17,856 bases of DNA, from contig JAVBKP010000143.1 in the NCBI GenBank assembly GCA_031553975.1, positions 1-17,856 of the forward strand, written 5' to 3'. The notes under the pieces were generated by a model that did no database searches, had not been told where the DNA came from, and saw only the letters and a program-made list of their open reading frames with translations. Positions 1 through 5,969 of this stretch are shown here, in pieces (position 1 is the first letter of the stretch; each line of letters opens with the position of its first letter). The DNA comes from JAVBKP01 sp031553975. GTDB lineage: Bacteria > Bacillota > Clostridia > Peptostreptococcales > Anaerovoracaceae. The translations under genes were made by a program, and so were the position numbers.

Positions 1-20
1 ATGTTAGCAACTTATGGCTC

Positions 21-40
21 ATTGGGGACGGTTCTAAATT
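21..40 (+). repeat. GGGGACGGTTCT repeat, half copy A
   Basis: Isolated copy of the core (A)TTGGGGACGGTTCTAAATT found at least five times in this window. No inverted partner arm lies beside it, so it is a half element. A second copy follows about 43 bases downstream in the same orientation. The sequence from 1 to 119 shows no recognisable coding region and no convincing promoter for the flippase gene. Confidence 0.85.
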
Positions 41-63
41 ACTTATTAATTGTTCATCGTCGG

Positions 64-98
64 TTGGGGACGGTTCTAAATTGTTGACCATTTGGTTA
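64..98 (+). repeat. GGGGACGGTTCT repeat, copy B with inner flank
   Basis: Second direct copy of the core (64-82). It is followed by TTGACCATTTGGTTAG, which resembles the inner (loop-side) part of the complete hairpin copies at 1621-1720 and 8611-8662. The right arm is absent, so this looks like a truncated hairpin element directly upstream of the ribosome binding site of the flippase gene. Confidence 0.75.
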
Positions 99-119
99 GA
101 ATAAAAGGAGATACTTGCT

Positions 120-1607
120 TTGAGTAAACAGAAAAAAAATATGGCAAAAGAAACATTCTTATATCTTCCTGCCAAACTTTTAGAGGGGTTCATTGGGATA
201 TTCACAATTTCATGCTATACAGCGTTGTTTGAGCTTGATGCATATGGTGACTATTTAATTTTAAATACATCAGTTATATTTATCGCGCTGGTCTTAACCG
301 GTTGGTTAACTAATTCAACAACGCGATTTATTGGTGATGATACCTCTATTGACGGTATTAAAAATTTTCTAGGAACTGTGTTGACGCTCTGGGGCTCTAT
401 TAGCATTTTACTTTTTGTCGTCTTAGCCCTTGTCGGAAAAATCATAAGTGGTTTTGGCATTAACAATGGCGAGTTCGCCCATAAATTTGAATTTTATTTG
501 TTTCTTGGTATTCTATTTGTTTCCTATAGCTTATTCCAAATATTGTCTGCTGCGCTGGTACAGCTTAAAAAAATCAAACTCAGTATCATATTATCCCTTA
601 CTTCAGCCATTCTAAAGTTAGGAATTGCCTATGGGGCGTTCTATGTGGTTACTGATATTTCTCATTCACCATTGCCCGCTATATTGGCCGCTTTTTTTTC
701 GGATATTTCTGTATCCATCGTAGCTTTAATCGCGCTGCATCCAAAATTGTTTAGGCGTGTTGATAAGTCTATGTCAATGCAGTTCTTTAATTATGGCATG
801 CCGCTTTTGGGTGTGACGGCAAGTATTGGACTTTTGAACATGGTGGATCGATTTATTATAAAAGGTGTATCCACCAGCGCCGCCCTAGCTGTATACAATA
901 CAAACTATACTATTAGCTCTACTGTTTTTACTTTGGTGATGGCCGCCATTATGCGAGGCGTTTATCCATCTATATTGGCGGGTTTCCGTCAAGGTGGTAA
1001 AACGGAAACCCTTCCTTTATTAAACTATGGTACGCGCATGTACGTATTGATCGCGCTCCCTGCTGCATTAGGCCTCGCAGGCGTTAGTCCCGCTCTCTCT
1101 CATTTGATGTTCGTGCGGCCTGAGTATGCTGAGGGCATACCCGTAATTGGCCTCGTCGCAGCTGGTATGTTTTTTATGGGTCTAACAGAATATGCCAATA
1201 AAGCTTGGGAACTTAATAGAAATACTTTTCCAATTTTTCAAAATAGTGCCATTGCTGCAATTATTAAATTTGTAGTCAGCATTTATTTAATCAAAGTCGT
1301 TGGTGTCAATGGTGCTGCCATAGGAACACTTATTGCTTTCATGTCCTACTTTTTTATAACAATACTACGCGTTAAACGGGAGTTTGTTTTTATTTTATCT
1401 TTGAAAACTTGGATTAGCGTTACAGTCGCTGCTGGTCTTTGCGGAGTGACCGCCTTGGCTATCTGTACATTCTCACCACTACCAACCCTAATAAATCTAT
1501 GCTTTGCTGTCATTGGTGGAGGCTGCGTATATGTTGGCATTCTAATTCTTTCTGGGGAGATTCGTCATGAACTCTCACAGATTAAGACAAGGCTGAAAAA
1601 GAGTTGA
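120..1607 (+). CDS. Wzx/MATE-like polysaccharide flippase
   Basis: Polytopic inner-membrane protein of 495 residues, the usual length for the polysaccharide transporter (Wzx/RfbX, MATE-like MOP superfamily) family. It is hydrophobic throughout with about 12-14 probable membrane segments. The stretch near residues 235-250 (NMVDRFIIKG) resembles the DRFIIG-type motif common in flippases. By family it would flip undecaprenyl-linked oligosaccharide units across the membrane. The start is a TTG codon at 120, nine bases after AAAAGGAG at 103-110; an internal ATG at 141 has no comparable ribosome binding site. No promoter is evident in the 119 bases upstream, so it is probably transcribed from outside the window. 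The neighbouring Wzy-type gene supports a polysaccharide role. The polymer cannot be inferred. Confidence 0.82.
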   Translation: MSKQKKNMAKETFLYLPAKLLEGFIGIFTISCYTALFELDAYGDYLILNTSVIFIALVLTGWLTNSTTRFIGDDTSIDGIKNFLGTVLTLWGSISILLFVVLALVGKIISGFGINNGEFAHKFEFYLFLGILFVSYSLFQILSAALVQLKKIKLSIILSLTSAILKLGIAYGAFYVVTDISHSPLPAILAAFFSDISVSIVALIALHPKLFRRVDKSMSMQFFNYGMPLLGVTASIGLLNMVDRFIIKGVSTSAALAVYNTNYTISSTVFTLVMAAIMRGVYPSILAGFRQGGKTETLPLLNYGTRMYVLIALPAALGLAGVSPALSHLMFVRPEYAEGIPVIGLVAAGMFFMGLTEYANKAWELNRNTFPIFQNSAIAAIIKFVVSIYLIKVVGVNGAAIGTLIAFMSYFFITILRVKREFVFILSLKTWISVTVAAGLCGVTALAICTFSPLPTLINLCFAVIGGGCVYVGILILSGEIRHELSQIKTRLKKS

Positions 1608-1620
1608 TGACCATTTAGTT

Positions 1621-1720
1621 TGTAATTGGGGACGGTTCTAAATTGCTGACTGACTAGTTAGCAATTTAGAACCGTCCCAAGCAAAGAGCGAGTGATCATT
1701 TAGAACCGTCCCCAATTACA
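1621..1720. repeat. Composite nested inverted-repeat element C
   Basis: One left arm (1621-1650) is followed by two right arms. The outer arms 1621-1643 and 1698-1720 are perfect 23-base inverted repeats. The inner right arm, 1656-1680, also pairs with 1626-1651, with one bulged G and one G-U wobble. In RNA the two hairpins would be mutually exclusive. The element starts 14 bases after the flippase stop codon and lies upstream of the promoter of the next gene. Neither arm is followed by a U tract, so it is not a classic intrinsic terminator. Confidence 0.9.
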
Positions 1721-1731
1721 GAATTACAAGG

Positions 1732-1753
1732 ATTTTCAAATTAATTTGAAAAT
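1732..1753. promoter_or_regulatory. Perfect 22-base palindrome over the -35 element
   Basis: Positions 1732-1742 and 1743-1753 are exact reverse complements, and the palindrome covers the -35 hexamer at 1746-1751. Its half-site TTAATTTGAA (1741-1750) recurs exactly at 1782-1791, downstream of the -10. This is the geometry of a repressor operator, but no regulator can be assigned, and the high A/T content makes chance palindromes more likely. Confidence 0.45.
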
Positions 1754-1774
1754 GAGAAAAAAATACTATATAAT
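1746..1774 (+). promoter_or_regulatory. Sigma-A-like promoter for the DUF4330 gene
   Basis: TTGAAA (1746-1751), a 17-base spacer and TATAAT (1769-1774) give a near-consensus housekeeping promoter, about 47 bases before the ATG at 1822. It would let the DUF4330 and Wzy-type genes be expressed separately from the flippase gene. Confidence 0.75.
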
Positions 1775-1821
1775 ATTATAGTTAATTTGAATTGAAATTG
1801 TTTATATAAACGGAGGATATT

Positions 1822-2307
1822 ATGGAAAAGAAATTTAAGTTTAATATGGCTGATGTAATTATTATTATTGCAGTTATTGTAATCGTAGCAGGCGTTGGCT
1901 ATAAGCTATTTGCTCCAAAAGCGCAAGAGTTTGTTGCTCCAACCAAACAGGTGGAGGTAACTTTTAGAATTCGAGGTGCTATGACATATATGATTGATGA
2001 GCTTAACGCTCGTCCTGAAATATTGCAAAATCAGCCCCTAGTAGCGGGTGCTGGCTATGTAAGCGACGCTAAAGTAACTAGCTTTGAAATGGTCCCTTAT
2101 CAAGTACAACTCTCAACTGATGATGGGCACATTGTCTCTGCCATCGATCCAGATCGTGTGGATATATTGGTCAAAGTTGAGGCCACTGTAAAAGATTCTC
2201 CTATTATTAAAATTGCTAACCAAGAGGTTCGTGTCGGCCGTACTTTCATCTTGAAAACACAGCGGTTTGAAACCACGCCAACAATTGATACTATTGTTTT
2301 TAAGTAA
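1822..2307 (+). CDS. DUF4330-type membrane-anchored protein
   Basis: Protein of 161 residues: a short cationic N terminus (MEKKFKFNMAD), one strongly hydrophobic segment at about residues 10-30, then roughly 130 mostly polar, beta-rich residues predicted outside the cytoplasm. Overall shape and the N-terminal signature match proteins annotated DUF4330. I know no established biochemical function for that family. The ATG at 1822 follows GGAGG at 1812-1816 by five bases. It has its own promoter and sits between a flippase gene and a Wzy/ligase-type gene, with only ten bases to the latter. That suggests, but does not prove, an accessory role in polysaccharide assembly or export, for example as a bitopic partner of the polymerase. 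Confidence 0.75.
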   Translation: MEKKFKFNMADVIIIIAVIVIVAGVGYKLFAPKAQEFVAPTKQVEVTFRIRGAMTYMIDELNARPEILQNQPLVAGAGYVSDAKVTSFEMVPYQVQLSTDDGHIVSAIDPDRVDILVKVEATVKDSPIIKIANQEVRVGRTFILKTQRFETTPTIDTIVFK

Positions 2308-2317
2308 GGATTGATAT

Positions 2318-3853
2318 ATGGAAATCATAAAAAACAGTTTTTTCTTTAGGGCAATTTTGGCTCTAATCAAAAAATATGATACAAGTTTTATAAATGGCAT
2401 TTTTCTTAAGTTCAATACGCTTTATGATGTTTCTGTTTCTAAGAAATTCATAGATAAATGGCTTTTGAAGGAAAGTCGCATTGGCACATCTATTTATGCC
2501 AAGTTTTTGCTTTCGTTGCACCGAAGAATTAGTAAGTTCAATCTGCTGGCCAATAGCCGCATTCTCCACATTTTCGATTTGTTTGATGTGAGAAAAGTCA
2601 TTTTGTTTTGCTTAGCTATGTATTTCCCCATAGATTGGTCTCTACGAAAAGTTGCTGCTATGATTTCACCTGTGGGCCTATTAGCATCAGGCTGGGATGA
2701 AGGTCTTATGCTGCTTTCCGTCATGGTGATTATCGTCTCTTATGCAAAAGAGCGTAGCGTACCACTGCAATCAAAGGCCACACCTATCGACACCGCATTA
2801 ATCCTGTTTTTAGCCGTGTCTACCTTTTTAATGTGCCTCACTACCGACTATCCAAGTATTGCATTTGCTGGGTATAGAGCTGTAATCGAGTATATGGTCT
2901 GGTTTTTCATAGCCATTCGGCTTTTGCGTGATGACTCTGACATAAAGACTTTTTTCTATGGGCTGTGCCTTTGTGGAATCCTCATCGGGCTCCATGGAAT
3001 ATACCAATACATCGTTGGCGCTCCCATGCCTGAACAATGGGTAGCGCAAGCGGAAGTAGGTGTGCGTACCAGGGTCTACTCCATCATCGGAAGCCCTAAT
3101 GTAATGGGTTCATTCATGATTATGACCGCTCCCATGGTCTTGTCTCTTGCATACTTCGTAAAAAACATTTGGGCAAAGCTAGCTTTGCTGGCAGCGACTG
3201 GTTGTTTAGTTCTATCACTGTTGTTTACATTCTCACGTGGCGCATGGGGCGGCTTCGTTCTCACCGCTCTCGTGTTCGCAATATTGGTTGATAAACGGCT
3301 TATAGCGGCCATGGCAGTAGCCGGAACGGCACTATTATTTCTCTCCCCGTCCATCGCAAGTCGCATCACTTTTTTATTCACCCAAGATTTCGTTGATGCA
3401 AGTGCAAAGGGGGGTCGTTCTCTACGCTGGGAAATTGGTGCCCAAATGTTACAAGAACACCCTTGGTTCGGTGTGGGACTTGGAAGGTTTGGTGGCGCCG
3501 TAGCTATGCAAAATCAAATATTGGATAAAACTGATACCTTTGAATATTTTTACATGGACAATTACTATCTAAAGACAGCAGTTGAAATGGGATATGTGGG
3601 CCTTGCTTTTTTCTTAATTCTGCTAGCTGTAGTGATCATTTGGTCAACAAGAGCAATTGCAAGAAAAAAAGGCGATCCGATGTCACTAATGATCAAAGGT
3701 GCCTTCGCTGGTATGCTTGGTGTATTGTTCCATTCATATGGGGAGAATATATTTGAAGTACCTGCTATGAATACTTACTTTTGGGTGCTAGTGGCCGTAA
3801 TCATATTCATGGGCTTTGTACAGCCCAAGTCCATACAAAGCAAATTACCGTAA
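2318..3853 (+). CDS. O-antigen ligase/polymerase-type (Wzy_C) membrane protein
   Basis: Polytopic membrane protein of 511 residues. About the first 90 residues form a cationic, mostly soluble region, followed by some ten hydrophobic segments. The Wzy_C (PF04932-type) core is visible: SRGAWGG at residues 306-312, an extracytoplasmic loop, then HPWFGVGLGRFGG at 381-393 and DNYYLKTAVEMGYVG-type sequence before the last helices. The family comprises O-antigen ligases, polysaccharide polymerases and some teichuronic acid or exopolysaccharide enzymes. In a Gram-positive cell a polymerase or transfer role on lipid-linked glycans is likelier than LPS ligation. The ATG follows AAGGA (2306-2310), which overlaps the stop of the DUF4330 gene. 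The 3' end overlaps the convergent M20 gene by nine bases. Confidence 0.82.
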   Translation: MEIIKNSFFFRAILALIKKYDTSFINGIFLKFNTLYDVSVSKKFIDKWLLKESRIGTSIYAKFLLSLHRRISKFNLLANSRILHIFDLFDVRKVILFCLAMYFPIDWSLRKVAAMISPVGLLASGWDEGLMLLSVMVIIVSYAKERSVPLQSKATPIDTALILFLAVSTFLMCLTTDYPSIAFAGYRAVIEYMVWFFIAIRLLRDDSDIKTFFYGLCLCGILIGLHGIYQYIVGAPMPEQWVAQAEVGVRTRVYSIIGSPNVMGSFMIMTAPMVLSLAYFVKNIWAKLALLAATGCLVLSLLFTFSRGAWGGFVLTALVFAILVDKRLIAAMAVAGTALLFLSPSIASRITFLFTQDFVDASAKGGRSLRWEIGAQMLQEHPWFGVGLGRFGGAVAMQNQILDKTDTFEYFYMDNYYLKTAVEMGYVGLAFFLILLAVVIIWSTRAIARKKGDPMSLMIKGAFAGMLGVLFHSYGENIFEVPAMNTYFWVLVAVIIFMGFVQPKSIQSKLP

Positions 3854-5026
3854 ATATTCTAACACGGCATAGAGTTCAGCCTCTATGCCTTTTTTAATGC
3901 AACCTTCGTCCAAGTAAAACTTATCTGAATGTAATGGAAAATTTTCTCTGTTTGGGGCTTTACATCCCAAATAAAAGCAGCACCCTGGCGCTTCCTCAGC
4001 AAATGCAGAAAAATCGTCTACACCCATCCTAGCTTTGTCATGCCAAACAACAGCGTTCTTGCCAAATTGACCTTCCATCACCTTTGCCACTTTATTTACT
4101 AGCTTCTCGTCATTGACTAACATGCGATAACCCTCTAAAAAGTCTAATCGTACTGTCCCACCATGTTTTTTCTCTATAATGCTTACTATCTCTACCATTT
4201 GCTCTTTAATTGTATCTCTAGCCTCCCCGCTTAGTGTCCTGAGAATGCCTGTGAGGTCTACAGTATCTGGAATAATGTTTCTCTGGGTCCCTCCGTGACA
4301 TGAGCCAAAGCTGACAACTGCTTCTTCATCATGGCCTAGTGAATTAGGTAATGCAATAAAACCTTTAACTATTTCGGCTGCCATCAATATGGGATCTATC
4401 CCTTGTCCTCTATAGGCTCCATGGGTTTGTTTACCGGTCACAGTTATATTAATCATATCGGAATTAGCGTTAATCACCCCAGATTTTAGTCCAAATCTGC
4501 CCGTCTCCAGTGTAGGATCCACATGAAGCCCAATGACTGCGCCCACCTTTGGATTTTCCATACATCCATTATTAACCATTCGGTCAGCACCTCCATCTGT
4601 CTCTTCTGCTGGCTGAAAAAATAGTTTCACCGTCCCTGAGAATTTCTCTTTCAACTCCGCAAGGGCCATAGCCACGCCTAAAAGTATTGCCGTATGCGCA
4701 TCATGCCCGCAAGCATGCATCACACCATCTACCTCCGACCTAAAAGGAATTTCTGTCTTTTCATGTATAGGAAGTGCGTCCATATCTGCTCGAATAGCGA
4801 TACACTTTCCATTTAGGAACGGTGGTGGCTCAGACCCACGGATTATACCCACTATGCCCGTGCCAATGATATTTTGGACTTCTATCCCTAAATCGTTCAA
4901 CGTCTCTATTATACGACGAGACGTTCTGAATTCTTGGTTTCCTAACTCTGGAAATCTATGTAACTCCCTGCGAATCTCTATCGCCCACTGGGCGCAGTCT
5001 TCTAAAATCTTTTCCAATCTATCCAT
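3845..5026 (-). CDS. M20-family amidohydrolase/aminoacylase
   Basis: Metal-dependent M20 peptidase-family amidohydrolase of 393 residues, the usual length for the M20D group (hippurate hydrolase, N-acyl-L-amino-acid amidohydrolase, IAA-amino acid hydrolase). Metal-site and catalytic motifs are present: IRADMDALP near residue 80, HACGHDAH near 105-112 and FFQPAEE near 137-143. A central dimerisation/lid domain (about 180-290) interrupts the catalytic domain as expected. It would cleave N-acyl or N-aroyl amino acids in the cytoplasm. The start chosen is ATG 5026, nine bases after GGAGG (5036-5040); a TTG at 5029 is possible. The first codons overlap the end of the S66 gene, implying translational coupling. 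Last gene of the acs-like/S66/M20 operon. Exact substrate unknown. Confidence 0.88.
   Translation of the reverse strand: MDRLEKILEDCAQWAIEIRRELHRFPELGNQEFRTSRRIIETLNDLGIEVQNIIGTGIVGIIRGSEPPPFLNGKCIAIRADMDALPIHEKTEIPFRSEVDGVMHACGHDAHTAILLGVAMALAELKEKFSGTVKLFFQPAEETDGGADRMVNNGCMENPKVGAVIGLHVDPTLETGRFGLKSGVINANSDMINITVTGKQTHGAYRGQGIDPILMAAEIVKGFIALPNSLGHDEEAVVSFGSCHGGTQRNIIPDTVDLTGILRTLSGEARDTIKEQMVEIVSIIEKKHGGTVRLDFLEGYRMLVNDEKLVNKVAKVMEGQFGKNAVVWHDKARMGVDDFSAFAEEAPGCCFYLGCKAPNRENFPLHSDKFYLDEGCIKKGIEAELYAVLEYLR
3866..3895 (+). terminator. Intrinsic terminator of the polysaccharide genes
   Basis: Perfect 9-base stem GGCATAGAG (3866-3874) / CTCTATGCC (3881-3889), six-base loop, then six T residues (3890-3895). 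It starts 13 bases after the Wzy-type stop codon and lies inside the last codons of the antisense M20 gene. On the minus strand it lacks a U tract, so it should act on plus-strand transcripts only. Confidence 0.85.
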
Positions 5027-5966
5027 CAACCCCTGCCTCCAAGAAAATCATTTCCCCACGGGTGGCATCTAACCTTACCTTAATTCCCATAGGGATAGTG
5101 ATTTGGTTCTGTATATGCCCCACCTGAAAATTCCCAATCATTGGTTTACCAAAAGGTTTTATTGCATCCTTAAAGATTTGATTTAGCGTAAGTGTCTCAT
5201 GTGGTTCTCGCCCCTTGCTTTGGCACTTTTCAAAGGTACACAAAATAATGCCTATACAGTCCTTAAATTTACCTGCCAATGCCAATGTATGCAACATCCT
5301 ATCTACACGATACGGCTCTTCTCCTACCTCTTCTATAAAAAGAATTTTCCCTTTCGTATCTATCTCAAAAGCAGAACCTAATGTTGCTACCAGCAAGCTA
5401 AGATTGCCTCCAGCTATTGGCCCTTCTGCGATTCCGGGTACCATACATTGAATTTGATGACCGATTGGATTGTTAATTAGAACCGTCCCCAATGAAGATT
5501 CTCCCGATGCGGCAAAAATATTAGCCCTGAGGCTTTCTTTGGTGAAGTTAGTATCGGTAATCAAAGATGTTCCTACTGGTCCATGGAATGTTACAATCTT
5601 TGCTCGTTGGTTAAATGCGATGTGTAGGGCTGTCACGTCACTAAATCCAACAAATACTTTGCAATTTTCATGGATTAAGTCATAGTCTAGCCGTGGCAAC
5701 AGCCTTATGGCTCCATATCCGCCACGCATGGCAATAATTCCTTCTATATCATCATTACAAAAAGCCCGATGAATATCATTTGCGCGACATTCATCGGTCC
5801 CTGCTAGATAACCATACCGTTCATAACAACTAGGATACATGATGGGCTCTAAGCCCAAAGTTCTGATAGCGCTCTCTGCCTCATTGACTCTTTCGCGGTT
5901 TTCTGCCCCGCTTGGGGCAATTACAGCCACTTTACTCCCAAGTTTTAATGGATTTGGTTTTCTCAT
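5019..5966 (-). CDS. S66 peptidase (LD-carboxypeptidase-like)
   Basis: Cytoplasmic serine peptidase of 315 residues, normal for S66 (LD-carboxypeptidase A, microcin C resistance MccF). All parts of the Ser-Glu-His triad can be placed: Ser109 in VGFSDVTALH, Glu212/213 in FIEEVGEEPYRVDRML and His284 in QVGHIQNQITIPMG. RGGYGA at 81-86 is also typical. LdcA removes the terminal D-Ala from murein tetrapeptides during wall recycling; MccF-type relatives hydrolyse acyl-sulfamoyl-adenylate antibiotics, and the two cannot be separated here. The start ATG follows AAGAGG by seven bases and lies three bases after the upstream acyl-CoA synthetase stop. Oddity: codons 158-164 coincide with a copy of the dispersed GGGGACGGTTCT repeat, kept in frame. 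Confidence 0.87.
   Translation of the reverse strand: MRKPNPLKLGSKVAVIAPSGAENRERVNEAESAIRTLGLEPIMYPSCYERYGYLAGTDECRANDIHRAFCNDDIEGIIAMRGGYGAIRLLPRLDYDLIHENCKVFVGFSDVTALHIAFNQRAKIVTFHGPVGTSLITDTNFTKESLRANIFAASGESSLGTVLINNPIGHQIQCMVPGIAEGPIAGGNLSLLVATLGSAFEIDTKGKILFIEEVGEEPYRVDRMLHTLALAGKFKDCIGIILCTFEKCQSKGREPHETLTLNQIFKDAIKPFGKPMIGNFQVGHIQNQITIPMGIKVRLDATRGEMIFLEAGVDG
5475..5493 (-). repeat. GGGGACGGTTCT repeat copy D inside the S66 gene
   Basis: On the coding (minus) strand the sequence ATTGGGGACGGTTCTAATT matches the intergenic copies exactly across the core. In frame it encodes residues 158-164, Ser-Leu-Gly-Thr-Val-Leu-Ile. It falls between a helix-forming stretch and the MVPGIAEGPIAGGNLSLL block, a place where S66 proteins vary in length. 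No inverted partner arm lies nearby. Confidence 0.85.
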
Positions 5967-5969
5967 GTT

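Noticed and set aside
96..101. TAGAAT as a -10 element for the flippase gene
   Set aside because: Transcription would start in or after the ribosome binding site at 103-110, and no fitting -35 is present.
692..699. Run of eight T in the flippase gene as a possible phase-variable slippery tract
   Set aside because: Eight A/T bases in a low-GC genome are common, the frame is intact, and nothing else suggests phase variation.
1621..1720. Small CRISPR-like array formed by the repeated GGGGACGGTTCT units
   Set aside because: Copies are in opposite orientations without regular spacers, and no cas gene is present; they are hairpin elements.
3810..3827. Hairpin TGGGCT/AGCCCA as a terminator for the M20 operon
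   Set aside because: The stem is only six base pairs and no T run follows on the minus strand.
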